Numbered from the stretch's first letter, positions 1 through 8,893 are shown. The stretch is DNA of 64,000 nucleotides from an uncultured Eubacteriales bacterium (GCA_900317515.1 ONHA01000001.1:1-64000), one strand, 5' to 3'. Translations and numbers: made by a program. The notes: generated from the sequence alone by a model not told the origin.

Positions 1-1530
1 CTGCCGGAGCTTGTCCGGGCAGGCGTGAGCTCCCTCAAGATCGAGGGGAGAATGAAGCGTCCGGAGTACGCCGCGGGTGTTGTCCGGATATACCGGAAAT
101 ACCTCGACCTCTATGAGAGCCGGCCGGAGAGCTACAGGGTCGATCCTGCCGATGCTAAGTCGCTTGGGACTTTATTTTCAAGAACCGGCTTTACGGACGG
201 GTACTTGAACCGCCGAAACGGGCGGGATATGATGACGGAAGGCTCCCGCGAACTTGCGAGAAAAGAGGAGGAGGAGAGAAACCGCCTCTACGAAGTGATC
301 CGGGACGCCTACATGACAAAGGAAGACACCGTTCCGCTGACCGGTGACGCAGTGGTGCGGGCAGGCGAGGATATGATCATGCGTGTCTCCTGCCGGGGAG
401 TCTCGGTAAGTGTCCGGGGAGCCGCGGCCGAGAAGGCCCGGAGCGCGGGGCTTAGCGTACAGCGCATCAGGGAGCAGCTTACGAAGACCGGAGGGAGCGG
501 TTTTCATTTTACGGAGTTTGACGTGACAACGGACGGGGAGTCCTTCGTTCCCATGGGAGCCCTGAACCAGCTTCGGAGGGAGGCTCTGCTTAAGATAAAG
601 GAGGAGCTTCTTGCGTCGGGCAGGAGAGGGCCGTATTCGCTTGCCTATGAGGCCGGTGAGGCCCGGCCGGCAAGCCGGAATGCGACCGGCAAAGCATGGT
701 CTCTTGCCGCTCTGGTTTCGGAAAATGAACAGCTCGCCGAAGCCCTCAAAAGCCCGGATACCGACACGGTCATCGCCGAGACATCTCTTCTGTACGGAAG
801 AGATTGGCGGCGGACGGATCCGGCACAGGAGGCCCTCTCATTTATCGACCGCTGCAAGAAGGCCGGCAAGAGGGCGGAGATCGCGCTTCCCTATGTGGTG
901 CGCGAGTCCGAGGGCAGTGCGCTCATCGAGGCGGCCGGCATGCTGTCGGATCGCGGACTGTCCGCTTTTCTTGTCAGAAATCTGGAGAGCATGGCCCGGC
1001 TTATTGCGGCCGGCTGCGGGTATCTTGTGAAGGCGGACACCTCCCTTTATACCATGAACCGGGAGGCGGAGGCTTTTTTGAAGGGACTCGGTATCGCGGG
1101 GGATACGGTCCCCTTCGAGCTCAACCGGAAGGAGATCATGCGGAGGGACAACGAGGGAAGCCGGATCACGGTCTACGGCCGGATCCCGCTCATGGTGACC
1201 GCCCAGTGCCTTCGGAAGAACAGCTCCGGCTGTACAAAGGAGCCGGGGTATGTGACGCTGACGGACCGGAAAGGGGTTCATTTTCCGGTAAAATGCGACT
1301 GTGCCTTCTGCACAAACATTATATACAACAGTGAATATCTCTCGCTCTTTGGCGAGGCGGATGCGCTCAGGGCGGCCGGCTTCACCGAGGCGGTCCTCTG
1401 TTTCACGGATGAGAGCGGAGAGGTCACGCAAAAAATGCTGAAGACTGCTTCGGATGTCCTTATAAAAGGAGGACAGCCGGAAGCTCTATTGAAGTACACG
1501 AAAGGACATTACAATCGGGGAGTCGAATGA
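1..1530 (+). CDS. U32 family peptidase (collagenase-like), 5' truncated
   Basis: The frame is open from base 1, so the true start lies upstream of the window; a GTG at base 25 is internal and sits just before the conserved block SLKIEGRMKRPEYAAGVVR. That block is typical of U32 peptidase-like proteins (YrrO/RlhA/TrhP relatives). About 509 C-terminal residues are visible, including a middle region resembling the DUF3656 collagenase-like domain. A cysteine set near the C-terminus (AQCLRKNSSGC, then CDCAFC) probably forms a metal or cluster site. Characterised members act with prephenate or iron-sulphur chemistry in RNA hydroxylation, while others are called proteases, so the substrate cannot be told from sequence. 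The stop codon overlaps the next gene's start by 4 bp (ATGA), so it leads a cell-wall operon. Confidence 0.85.
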   Translation: MPELVRAGVSSLKIEGRMKRPEYAAGVVRIYRKYLDLYESRPESYRVDPADAKSLGTLFSRTGFTDGYLNRRNGRDMMTEGSRELARKEEEERNRLYEVIRDAYMTKEDTVPLTGDAVVRAGEDMIMRVSCRGVSVSVRGAAAEKARSAGLSVQRIREQLTKTGGSGFHFTEFDVTTDGESFVPMGALNQLRREALLKIKEELLASGRRGPYSLAYEAGEARPASRNATGKAWSLAALVSENEQLAEALKSPDTDTVIAETSLLYGRDWRRTDPAQEALSFIDRCKKAGKRAEIALPYVVRESEGSALIEAAGMLSDRGLSAFLVRNLESMARLIAAGCGYLVKADTSLYTMNREAEAFLKGLGIAGDTVPFELNRKEIMRRDNEGSRITVYGRIPLMVTAQCLRKNSSGCTKEPGYVTLTDRKGVHFPVKCDCAFCTNIIYNSEYLSLFGEADALRAAGFTEAVLCFTDESGEVTQKMLKTASDVLIKGGQPEALLKYTKGHYNRGVE

Positions 1531-2912
1531 ACGTACTGACACAACTTTCGAGATATTTTTTTATAATTCTTATGCTCTTTTTTGCGCTGGAGGATTACCT
1601 GTATTTCGGAAAGCGCTCTGAGGAGGCCAGGGACCGGCTGATCAGCCGGCAGATCGTGATATCCCACGCCTTTGTTCTCATGAGCTTTCTTATGCTTTTT
1701 CTTCATACAAGAGAGATGCGTCTGCTTCTGCTGGCGGCCGGCATCATCCTTATGTTTATCGTGACGATCGGCCTCTATCAGGCCCTCTATCCGAACGCGT
1801 CCATGCTGCTTGTGAACAACATGCTGATGATGCTGGGTGTGGGCCTCGTCATGATCGCGCGGCTTGATATCGACAAGGCGATCATGCAGGCGCTCATCGC
1901 GGCTGCATCGACGGTCATTGCATTTCTGGTTCCGGTCATCATTCGGAAAATGAAATTCCTCCGGCACCTCACCTGGTTCTACGCGGTGATCGGCATCGGA
2001 GCGCTCGGCGTGGTGCTGGTCCTTGCGACGGTCAGCGGCGGCGCTAAGCTGTCGATCGAGATCGCGGGCTTTACGCTGCAGCTCTCCGAGCTGGTGAAGA
2101 TCACGCTGGTGTTCTTCATGGCGGCCAAACTCGCGAAGGACAACTCCTTCCGGTCGGCGGCCGTGACGACGGTCGTCGCCGCCATGCACGTCGGCATCCT
2201 GGTGCTCTCGAGAGACCTCGGGACCGCGGTCGTGTTCTTTGCGGCCTACATCGTCGTCGTGTTTGTCGCGACCGGCAAGCTCCGTTATCCGCTCGTGGGC
2301 CTTCTTGGAGGCAGCGCCGCTGCCGTGCTGGCCTACTATCTGTTCGGCCATGTACGGGCGCGTGTTACGGCCTGGCAGGACCCGTTCGCGGTCTACGAGA
2401 CCTCCGGCTACCAGATCGTTCAGGGCCTATTCGGAATCGGCGCGGGCGGCTGGCTCGGCACAGGGCTTATGCAGGGGCGCCCGGATATGATCCCGGTCGC
2501 CATGAAGGATGCAATCTTTGCCGCGATCTGTGAGGAGTACGGGTCGCTCTTTGCGATCTGCCTGCTTCTGGTCTGCATGAGCATGTTCCTCCTGATCGTC
2601 TCGATCTCCATGAGGATTCAGAATGTCTTTTACAAGCTGATCGCAATCGGCCTCGGCGCCGAGTACGCGATCCAGGTATTCCTGACCGTAGGCGGCGTGA
2701 CCAAGTTTATACCGCTGACCGGCATCACGCTTCCGCTCGTGAGCTACGGAGGCTCCTCCGTCATGAGCACGATCATCATGATCGCGATCGTCGAAGGGCT
2801 TTATATTCTGCGGGGCGATGAGGATGTGGAAGAGAAGGAAATGATCCGCAAGAGCGCCATCGAGCGAATGGAGGCGGAAGAGGAGGTGCGTTATGGCAAG
2901 ACGAAGAGTTGA
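1527..2912 (+). CDS. FtsW/RodA/SpoVE family SEDS peptidoglycan polymerase
   Basis: This 461-aa polytopic membrane protein is of the SEDS family, which polymerises lipid II into glycan strands together with a class B PBP. Hydrophobic segments run through the protein. The family signature GIGAGGWLGTGLMQGRP is followed by KDAIFAAICEEYG, whose Asp aligns with the catalytic Asp of RodA, and by the C-terminal LPLVSYGGSS motif. The start ATG overlaps the U32 stop by 4 bp, and the 3' end overlaps the following PBP gene by 20 bp, so the two are translationally coupled. This is the first of two SEDS/PBP pairs here; the mreBCD-linked rodA is separate. Whether this one serves division, sporulation or elongation cannot be told from sequence. 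The charged C-terminal tail is cytoplasmic by inference. Confidence 0.93.
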   Translation: MNVLTQLSRYFFIILMLFFALEDYLYFGKRSEEARDRLISRQIVISHAFVLMSFLMLFLHTREMRLLLLAAGIILMFIVTIGLYQALYPNASMLLVNNMLMMLGVGLVMIARLDIDKAIMQALIAAASTVIAFLVPVIIRKMKFLRHLTWFYAVIGIGALGVVLVLATVSGGAKLSIEIAGFTLQLSELVKITLVFFMAAKLAKDNSFRSAAVTTVVAAMHVGILVLSRDLGTAVVFFAAYIVVVFVATGKLRYPLVGLLGGSAAAVLAYYLFGHVRARVTAWQDPFAVYETSGYQIVQGLFGIGAGGWLGTGLMQGRPDMIPVAMKDAIFAAICEEYGSLFAICLLLVCMSMFLLIVSISMRIQNVFYKLIAIGLGAEYAIQVFLTVGGVTKFIPLTGITLPLVSYGGSSVMSTIIMIAIVEGLYILRGDEDVEEKEMIRKSAIERMEAEEEVRYGKTKS

Positions 2913-4482
2913 GCCGGTTCCGCCGCCCGGAAGGATCGAGCGGGAAGAAAGAGAGCGCGCTGAGAGAAGGAGAGAGGAAGAGGCCCGCCGTATCGGGGAG
3001 GCCGATATCAAGAGACGACGCGCGGAGTACAAAAAGGCGCGGAAGGATGAGGAGATGCTCCTGGCCGCCGCGAAGCGGAAGAAGAACCGGCCGTATCTCT
3101 TTATTTCGGGCGCATTTTTACTGCTGTTTATCAGTCTGATCGGATATCTTGCCTATTTCAATGTCGTAATGCGTGACAGAATCCTGGCGAACCCTTATAA
3201 TAAACGGCAGGAGACGCTGAACGAGTATGTGATAAGAGGCGATATCGTGTCGCGGGACGGGGAGGTTCTGGCTCACACTGAGATCGGTGAGGACGGAAAT
3301 GAAACCCGGGTCTACCCTTACGGGCGGACCTTTGCCCACATCGTCGGATTCTCCGTAAAGGGCAGAAGCGGCATCGAATCCATCATGAACTATGACCTGC
3401 TGTCTTCCCACAACGCGGTTGTCGACCGGATCCTAAACGAGTTCGAGGGCACACGAAATCCCGGGGATACCATTGTGACTTCGCTCGATACCGATGTGCA
3501 GTCCGCCGCGTGGAGCGCGCTGGGTGACCGGCAGGGAGCGGTCGTCGTCATGCGTCCTTCCTCCGGGGAAGTGTACGCGATGGTCAGCAAGCCTGACTTT
3601 GAGCCCAATACGATCGATGCGGACTGGGAAGCCATCGTCGGCGATGAGACCGGCAGCCAGCTCCTGAACAGGGCCCTGCAGGGGCTCTATCCGCCCGGAT
3701 CGACCTTCAAGATCGTGACGGCTCTGGGGTATATGCGGGCCAATCCGGATTTTGAGAATTTCATTTTCAACTGCGAAGGGTTCCTGACGAGCGGCGATGC
3801 AACGATCCACTGCTCCGGGGAGAGCGTGCACGGGGAGGAAAATCTCGAGTCGGCATTTGCGAACAGCTGCAACAGTGCCTTCGCCTCCATCGGGCTTACG
3901 CTGGGCCCGGATAAACTGCGGTCCGCAGCCGAAGACCTGCTCTTCAACAAAGAGCTCCCGGTGACCTTAAGCAACCGGTCGGGGAAATTTTCGCTGAAAG
4001 CGGATGATTCCGACGGCACGATCATGCGGACGGCTTTCGGCCAGGGCAGCACCCTGACGACGCCCTTCCACATGGCGCTCATCGCCTCCGGCATAGCGAA
4101 CGACGGCGTGGTGATGCAGCCCAGGCTCATCATGTCCGTAAAGAGCCGGGACGAGACCTGGGAGAAGCAGGAAGGCGTCAGGGAGTTTGCGCGGATCATG
4201 TCGGGCGAGGAGGCGGAGAAGCTCACATCCCTTATGAGGAGTGTCGTGACATCCGGAACGGGTGCCTCCCTCGCGGATCTTCCCTTCGAAGTCTGCGGCA
4301 AAACCGGATCGGCGGAGTACGGAAGGGCTGACGGTTCCACGGGCACCCACGGCTGGTTTGTCGGGTTCTCGAAGGAGCTGGACGTCTCGTTTGCGGTGCT
4401 TGTCGAGGACGGCGGTTCCGGCAGCGAGTCGGCTGTCCCAATTGCGCGTATAATTTTGGAAACAATTGCACAAAAAAGGTAG
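2893..4482 (+). CDS. Class B penicillin-binding protein (PbpA-like transpeptidase)
   Basis: This 529-aa bitopic protein has a very basic and acidic N-terminal cytoplasmic segment of about 55 residues, one TM segment (about 63-82, YLFISGAFLLLFISLIGYLA), a dimerisation region with RGDIVSRDGEVLA, and a transpeptidase domain. The active-site motifs are complete: S270-T-F-K (PPGSTFKIV), S325-C-N327 and K470-T-G. It cross-links peptidoglycan strands made by the neighbouring SEDS protein, whose gene it overlaps. No PASTA domains are present, so it is unlike SpoVD or PBP2x. It is shorter than the second PBP in this window. The cytoplasmic tail, rich in RREEE-type repeats, probably forms a charged helix. 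Confidence 0.93.
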   Translation: MARRRVEPVPPPGRIEREERERAERRREEEARRIGEADIKRRRAEYKKARKDEEMLLAAAKRKKNRPYLFISGAFLLLFISLIGYLAYFNVVMRDRILANPYNKRQETLNEYVIRGDIVSRDGEVLAHTEIGEDGNETRVYPYGRTFAHIVGFSVKGRSGIESIMNYDLLSSHNAVVDRILNEFEGTRNPGDTIVTSLDTDVQSAAWSALGDRQGAVVVMRPSSGEVYAMVSKPDFEPNTIDADWEAIVGDETGSQLLNRALQGLYPPGSTFKIVTALGYMRANPDFENFIFNCEGFLTSGDATIHCSGESVHGEENLESAFANSCNSAFASIGLTLGPDKLRSAAEDLLFNKELPVTLSNRSGKFSLKADDSDGTIMRTAFGQGSTLTTPFHMALIASGIANDGVVMQPRLIMSVKSRDETWEKQEGVREFARIMSGEEAEKLTSLMRSVVTSGTGASLADLPFEVCGKTGSAEYGRADGSTGTHGWFVGFSKELDVSFAVLVEDGGSGSESAVPIARIILETIAQKR

Positions 4483-4495
4483 ATAAAGGGATAAA

Positions 4496-4813
4496 ATGAT
4501 GTTAAAATGGGCTAAGGATCTTATCATAGGAACCAGTGTGACCGGAAAAAGCGCGGGTATCATGAAAAAACTGGATGCCGGCGAGACGGTGACCATGTAT
4601 TTTCTGATCACCCTGACCCGGGGAGCCGACCAGCTTGAGATCATCAACACCGCATATCTTGCGCAGAAGCATGTCCGCGACAACCTTCCGACGATCATCG
4701 GGATCGCGGGCTCAAAGCCCGAGGCGAAGCAGATGGTAGAGGGTCTCGTCGCCGAGTGCTATGAGGCAACCGGCGGAGCGGACCTCAAGGGGTATCTTCA
4801 GGATAGGATCTGA
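4496..4813 (+). CDS. Hypothetical protein, 105 aa, unknown family
   Basis: I do not recognise this family. The protein is soluble, with no signal peptide and no strong membrane segment. It has an alpha/beta look: a basic start (MLKWAKDLIIGTSVTGK), a strand-like MYFLITLTRG, then an amphipathic helix region and a C-terminal SKPEAKQMVEGLVAECYEA. It starts 14 bp after the PBP stop, behind AAAGGGATAAA, and ends just before the DUF2953 gene, so it is probably co-transcribed with both. A second ATG at 4499 would shorten it by one residue. The position between cell-wall and sporulation genes suggests an envelope-related role, but that is inference from context only. Confidence 0.75.
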   Translation: MMLKWAKDLIIGTSVTGKSAGIMKKLDAGETVTMYFLITLTRGADQLEIINTAYLAQKHVRDNLPTIIGIAGSKPEAKQMVEGLVAECYEATGGADLKGYLQDRI

Positions 4814-4840
4814 GCACAAATACGGCAGAGGATACGGAAA

Positions 4841-6025
4841 ATGGGAGTCCTGTTTTTCATTCTAAAACTTATAGGGAAAATTCTCCTGATCCTTCTGCTC
4901 CTCATTCTCATCATCATACTGCTGGTGCTGTTCGTACCGTTCCGATACCGGATCGCCATCGACAAGGAGGGCTCCGGCGGAGGAGGCACGGCGACCGTCT
5001 CCTGGCTCCTTCGGATGATCCAGGTCACGGTCGGGGCGGACATAAGGTCAGAGACGGGCTTCCGGCTCATAAAGGATGTGAAGATCTTCGGCGTATCGCT
5101 CTTTGCGCTCCTTGGGAAAATGAAGGGCGGGAAAAAGCCCGCCGGGGACGCAGCCTCCGGGCCGGCTCCCTCCGCAGCGGAGACAGCTTCGGCCGCTGAG
5201 AGCTTTGAAGCGGCATCTGAACCGGGTGAGGAAGCGGGAGAGAGCGGAGCTGAGGAGACAGGCGGTGAGGAGCCGTCTGAAAGCGCTCCCGCGGAGGAAG
5301 AGGAGACGGACGGAGAAGCAGAACCTGAATCCGGCGAAGGCACTTCGGAGGAGGCACCTGAAGAGGCCGCGGAGAGTGCGCATGAGGAGCCGGAGATAAG
5401 GCCGGAACCCCGGGATGTCATCAAGGTCCTGGGCGAGAAGGCGATCTCCTTTATAAAGAGCATTCCGGAGCGGATCCTTAACTTTACACTGGTCAACTCC
5501 TATCGGATCATGGAGACTCTTGTGCGGCTGCTTCTCATGGCAGGCACGGTTATCTGGAAGATATTCAGCATAATTTTCCGGCTGTTCGGCCTTGCGGGGC
5601 AGCTTGAGACGATCCGGGCAGCTGTGTTTGACAAGATCTTCGGGATCATACGTCTGGTGCAGAAGTGGGTCGGCTTCGCCACGGATGTGAGAGTGCACGA
5701 GGCGGTCGCCTTCCTCACGGACCGGGTGAAAAAGATCCTGGGGCATGTCCTGCCGAGGAAGCTTTCCGGCAGGCTTGAGGTGGGGTTCGACGACCCGTCC
5801 CTGACAGGCAACATGATGGCCGTCTACGCAGCCGTCTATCCGCTGTACCTGAACGATTTTGAGCTGACGCCTTACTTCAACGAGACAAGGTTCGAGGGGA
5901 AGGCGGACATACGCGGGAGGATCTATCTTTTCTATCTCGCCTATCTTGCGGTCACAACGATTCTTAACAAGAACATACGATATGTGATATCCTATTTAAA
6001 GCATATGAAGGAGGAAGATTCATAA
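4841..6025 (+). CDS. DUF2953 domain protein (YtfI-like)
   Basis: This 394-aa protein begins with a hydrophobic segment (residues about 5-30, very Leu/Ile rich) followed by VPFRYRIAIDKEG, as in DUF2953 proteins. A low-complexity acidic insert rich in Ala, Glu, Ser, Gly and Pro occupies about residues 100-190, much longer than expected for the family. The C-terminal part carries the conserved block RLEVGFDDPSLTGNMMAVYA. In Bacillus subtilis the homologue ytfI lies beside ytfJ (gerW) and belongs to the sporulation programme. The same pairing is seen here, with the stop codon overlapping the ytfJ start by one base (TAATG). The function is unknown; a forespore-associated membrane role is inferred from the pair. 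Confidence 0.82.
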   Translation: MGVLFFILKLIGKILLILLLLILIIILLVLFVPFRYRIAIDKEGSGGGGTATVSWLLRMIQVTVGADIRSETGFRLIKDVKIFGVSLFALLGKMKGGKKPAGDAASGPAPSAAETASAAESFEAASEPGEEAGESGAEETGGEEPSESAPAEEEETDGEAEPESGEGTSEEAPEEAAESAHEEPEIRPEPRDVIKVLGEKAISFIKSIPERILNFTLVNSYRIMETLVRLLLMAGTVIWKIFSIIFRLFGLAGQLETIRAAVFDKIFGIIRLVQKWVGFATDVRVHEAVAFLTDRVKKILGHVLPRKLSGRLEVGFDDPSLTGNMMAVYAAVYPLYLNDFELTPYFNETRFEGKADIRGRIYLFYLAYLAVTTILNKNIRYVISYLKHMKEEDS

Positions 6026-6399
6026 TGGATAACAACGATTTCGAGAGAACGGTGCAGTCGCTGTTCGGCGGCATGAACGAGTTCGTAACGTCCAAGACGG
6101 TGGTCGGTGACCCGATCCATGTGGGGGATACGATCATCCTTCCGCTGGTGGATGTCACATTCGGCGTCGGCGCCGGTACGAGCACCAATGCGAAGAGCCC
6201 GAACGCAGGCGGCGGCCTGGGCGGCAAGGTCACACCGACGGCGGTGCTTGTCATTTCCGGCGGCAACACAAAGATGGTCAATGTCAAGACGCAGGACGGC
6301 CTTACCCGTATTCTCGACATGGTTCCGGATTTCATCAACCGCTTCTCCGGCGGAAAGAGCGCTGCGGATGCTCCGGCAGGGGAGACCGCTGCGGAATAA
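6025..6399 (+). CDS. ytfJ: GerW family sporulation protein (YtfJ)
   Basis: This 124-aa protein matches the small YtfJ/GerW family. It has a hydrophilic N-terminus, the conserved core VGDPIHVGDTIILPLVDVTF, a Gly-rich turn region (VGAGTSTNAKSPNAGGGLGGK), and an Ile/Val-rich strand followed by VNVKTQDGLTRILDMVPD. In Bacillus it is a forespore protein needed for normal L-alanine-triggered spore germination. It is the last gene of the operon before a strong terminator. The RBS GGAGGAAG lies inside the end of the DUF2953 gene. Its presence supports a spore-forming lineage. Confidence 0.9.
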   Translation: MDNNDFERTVQSLFGGMNEFVTSKTVVGDPIHVGDTIILPLVDVTFGVGAGTSTNAKSPNAGGGLGGKVTPTAVLVISGGNTKMVNVKTQDGLTRILDMVPDFINRFSGGKSAADAPAGETAAE

Positions 6400-6418
6400 A
6401 CATAAAAGAAGGCAGCAA

Positions 6419-6448
6419 AAAAGCCCATCCGATCGGATGGGCTTTTTT
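6419..6448. terminator. Bidirectional intrinsic terminator (ytfJ / rpmB)
   Basis: A perfect inverted repeat, AAGCCCATCC-GATC-GGATGGGCTT, at 6421-6444 is preceded by an A-run and followed by a T-run. It can therefore terminate both the rightward ytfJ operon and the leftward rpmB transcript, which converge here. Confidence 0.9.
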
Positions 6449-6463
6449 AATAAACGAATGAAA

Positions 6464-6649
6464 TCATGCGCGCTCGACTTTGCCGGATCTCAGGCAATGT
6501 GTGCAAACATAAGCATGCTTCGGAGCACCGTTAACAAGAATACGAACTCTCTTGATATTGGATTTCCACATATGATTGGATCTTCTATGAGAATGGCTCA
6601 CGTTATTCCCAAAGTGAGCACCCTTTCCACAAACGGAGCATACAGCCAT
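6464..6649 (-). CDS. rpmB: 50S ribosomal protein L28
   Basis: This 61-aa protein starts MAVCSVCGKGAHFGNNVSHS and has the L28 core SHRRSNHMWKSNIKRVR. Two CxxC pairs (C4/C7 and C49/C52, in CSVC and CTHC) make this the zinc-binding C+ form of L28. The start was placed at 6649 because an ideal AAGGAGGTGTT site lies just upstream; the longer open frame to 6730 carries promoter and leader sequence. It is a single-gene unit on the minus strand, divergent from the asp23-like gene. Confidence 0.96.
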   Translation of the reverse strand: MAVCSVCGKGAHFGNNVSHSHRRSNHMWKSNIKRVRILVNGAPKHAYVCTHCLRSGKVERA

Positions 6650-6701
6650 CGATAACACCTCCTTGCAACAGAATAAGGCCAAATGGCCTGCAACGCAGAC
6701 T

Positions 6702-6730
6702 ATTTTAACAGATATGAAATATACTTGCAA
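6702..6730 (-). promoter_or_regulatory. rpmB sigma-A promoter
   Basis: Read on the minus strand, TTGCAA (6725-6730), a 17-bp spacer and TAAAAT (6702-6707) lie upstream of rpmB. The short leader contains the palindrome AGGCCAAATGGCCT (6676-6689), which could fold just upstream of the ribosome-binding site. Confidence 0.7.
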
Positions 6731-6775
6731 GTCTTTTTTATAAGGAAATGTAGTTTTCTTAAGGCAATATTCCCC

Positions 6776-6804
6776 TTTTCTTTTTGCAGGAAAAGTAATA
6801 TAAT
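6776..6804 (+). promoter_or_regulatory. Probable promoter of the asp23/fakA operon
   Basis: A perfect -10 TATAAT (6799-6804) lies 33 bp before the asp23-like start. The -35 at 17-bp spacing (TTTTCT) is poor, so the element may be weak or regulated. Confidence 0.45.
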
Positions 6805-6836
6805 GGATGCATCTTTACGAAAACGGAGGATAAACC

Positions 6837-7196
6837 ATGAATGGACGCGTAAATTCCGAGTATGGTGAGATCGAGATCGGTTCCGATGTCATCGCCATCA
6901 TTGCGGGTTCCGCCGCAGTCGGATGTTTCGGCGTCGTAGGCATGGCCGCCTACAGCATGAAGGACGGACTCGTTCACCTGCTGAAGCGCGACAGCCTGCA
7001 GCGCGGAATAAACGTTAAAATTGATAATGAGAATAAGATTCAATTGGTACTTCACTGCATCGTTTCCTATGGTGTCAGCATCCCGGCGATCACCGATAAC
7101 CTGATTGAGAGTGTGCGCTACAAAGTGGAGCAGTTCACGGGAATGGAAGTCGGGAAGATCGATATCCTGGTCGAGGGTATCCGCGTTATTGATTAA
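6837..7196 (+). CDS. Asp23/Gls24 family protein (YloU)
   Basis: This 119-aa Asp23/Gls24-family protein has the family core at the start (YGEIEIGSDVIAIIAGSAA) and the C-terminal block VRYKVEQFTGMEVGKIDILV. Homologues are membrane-associated envelope stress proteins; the shorter YloU type almost always precedes the fatty-acid kinase gene, as here, with 23 bp between the genes. An RBS (CGGAGGA) is well placed. A role in envelope homeostasis is inferred from the family. Confidence 0.92.
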   Translation: MNGRVNSEYGEIEIGSDVIAIIAGSAAVGCFGVVGMAAYSMKDGLVHLLKRDSLQRGINVKIDNENKIQLVLHCIVSYGVSIPAITDNLIESVRYKVEQFTGMEVGKIDILVEGIRVID

Positions 7197-7219
7197 AATG
7201 AGGGAGATTTGACACTGCG

Positions 7220-8893
7220 ATGAATGCAATTGATGCTAAGATGCTCCGAAAGATGTTCCTTTCCGGAGCAAAGAACCTGGAAATCAAAAAGAACTGGATC
7301 AATGATCTGAACGTCTTCCCCGTTCCTGACGGTGATACCGGCACCAACATGACCCTCACGATCATGTCGGCAGCCGAGGAAGTAAACCGGATTGCTGAAC
7401 CGACAATCGACGAGCTGGCCAAAGCAATCTCATCGGGCTCCCTTCGCGGTGCGAGAGGAAATTCCGGCGTTATCCTTTCCCAGCTTCTCCGCGGCTTCAC
7501 GAAAGTGATCCGCGACCACAGCGAGATCGACCGCCAGACGACGTCGGAGGCATTTTCGAGAGCTGTGGAGACCGCATACAAGGCGGTCATGAAGCCCAAG
7601 GAGGGCACGATCCTTACGGTTGCCCGCTCCATGGCCGAGAAGGCAAATGAACTTCTCGCCGAGGAGATGAGCTACAAGGATTACTTCGAAGCGATCCTTA
7701 AGGAGGGCGACGAGACGCTGGCCCGCACACCGGAACTTCTGCCGGTCCTTAAGGAAGCCGGCGTTGTGGATTCCGGCGGCCAGGGACTCATGGTCGTTCT
7801 GCACGGAGCGGTCGACGCCTACAACGGACTTGAGATCGACCTCACCTTCGAGGCACCGAAGACAGAGGTCCGTCAGGTCCGCCAGCCGATCAGCACGGAC
7901 GAAATCAAATTCGGCTACTGCACCGAGTTTATCGTAAAGCTTGAGAAGGAGATCTCCGAGGAAGACGAGGAGGCGATGAAAGAGTACCTGCTCTCCCTCG
8001 GCGACAGCCTGGTATTTGTTGCCGGCGACGGCATGATCAAGGTGCATGTCCACACCAACCATCCGGGCAAAGCCTTCGAGAAGGGCCTTGAGTATGGCCA
8101 GCTGACCCGCATGAAGGTCGACAACATGCGCGAGGAGCACGAGGAGAGACTCTTCAACTCGGAGCAGGTCGCGGCAGCCAGAGCCAGGGAGATCGAGAAG
8201 GAGGAGAAGGCGAAGGCGAAAAATGAGCCGAAAAAGCCCTGCGCATTCATCTCGGTGTCGGCGGGCGACGGCCTCTCGGAGCTCTTCAAGGAGCTCGGCG
8301 TCGACGTCGTCATAACGGGCGGCCAGACCATGAACCCGAGCACCGATGATATGCTCGAGGCGATCAAGGAGGCCAATGCGGAGAATGTCTTCATTTTCCC
8401 GAACAACAAGAACATCATCTTAACAGCCAACCAGGCAAGAGACATCACCGAGGACTGCAAGGTCTTCGTGATCCCGACAAAGACGATCCCCCAGGGCATT
8501 TCCGCCGTGATCGGCTTTGTGCCGGAGAAGTCTCCGGAGGACAACGCGGCCGACATGACCGAGTGCGCGACTGCCGTCAAGTCCTGCGAGATCACCTACG
8601 CGGTACGCGACACCCAGATCGACGGGGTCAAAATCTCAAACGGCGATATCATGGCGATCGGCGACGACGGAATACTTGCCGTCGGACCATCCATCAAAGA
8701 AGTGGTCATCGAGAGCCTTAAGAAACTGGTTGACGACGATTCGGAGCTGATCAGCATCTACAACGGGCAGGATTTCCCGGAGGATGAAACCGAGATCCTT
8801 GCATCGGAAGTTGAAGAACTCTGGCCGGATACGGAAGTGGAAGTAAATTACGGCGGCCAGCCGGTATATTACCTGATCCTTTCCGTCGAATAA
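7220..8893 (+). CDS. fakA: Fatty acid kinase catalytic subunit FakA (DAK2 / YloV)
   Basis: This 557-aa protein has an N-terminal DAK2 kinase domain with the ATP/Mg signature VFPVPDGDTGTNMTLT and SLRGARGNSGVILSQLLRG. A middle domain follows, then a C-terminal DegV-like part. The length matches FakA/YloV. FakA phosphorylates fatty acids presented by FakB (DegV) carriers so that exogenous lipid can enter phospholipid synthesis. No fakB is seen in the window. It is paired with the Asp23-family gene upstream and closed by a hairpin before recG. Confidence 0.93.
   Translation: MNAIDAKMLRKMFLSGAKNLEIKKNWINDLNVFPVPDGDTGTNMTLTIMSAAEEVNRIAEPTIDELAKAISSGSLRGARGNSGVILSQLLRGFTKVIRDHSEIDRQTTSEAFSRAVETAYKAVMKPKEGTILTVARSMAEKANELLAEEMSYKDYFEAILKEGDETLARTPELLPVLKEAGVVDSGGQGLMVVLHGAVDAYNGLEIDLTFEAPKTEVRQVRQPISTDEIKFGYCTEFIVKLEKEISEEDEEAMKEYLLSLGDSLVFVAGDGMIKVHVHTNHPGKAFEKGLEYGQLTRMKVDNMREEHEERLFNSEQVAAARAREIEKEEKAKAKNEPKKPCAFISVSAGDGLSELFKELGVDVVITGGQTMNPSTDDMLEAIKEANAENVFIFPNNKNIILTANQARDITEDCKVFVIPTKTIPQGISAVIGFVPEKSPEDNAADMTECATAVKSCEITYAVRDTQIDGVKISNGDIMAIGDDGILAVGPSIKEVVIESLKKLVDDDSELISIYNGQDFPEDETEILASEVEELWPDTEVEVNYGGQPVYYLILSVE

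Noticed and set aside
1509..2351. 280-aa open frame on the minus strand
   Set aside because: Antisense to the SEDS gene; composition (His, Asp, Arg runs) is that of a shadow frame in GC-rich DNA, with no RBS or family motif.
7220..8893. Dihydroxyacetone kinase
   Set aside because: The DAK2 domain is present, but the length and the Asp23-family partner fit FakA.
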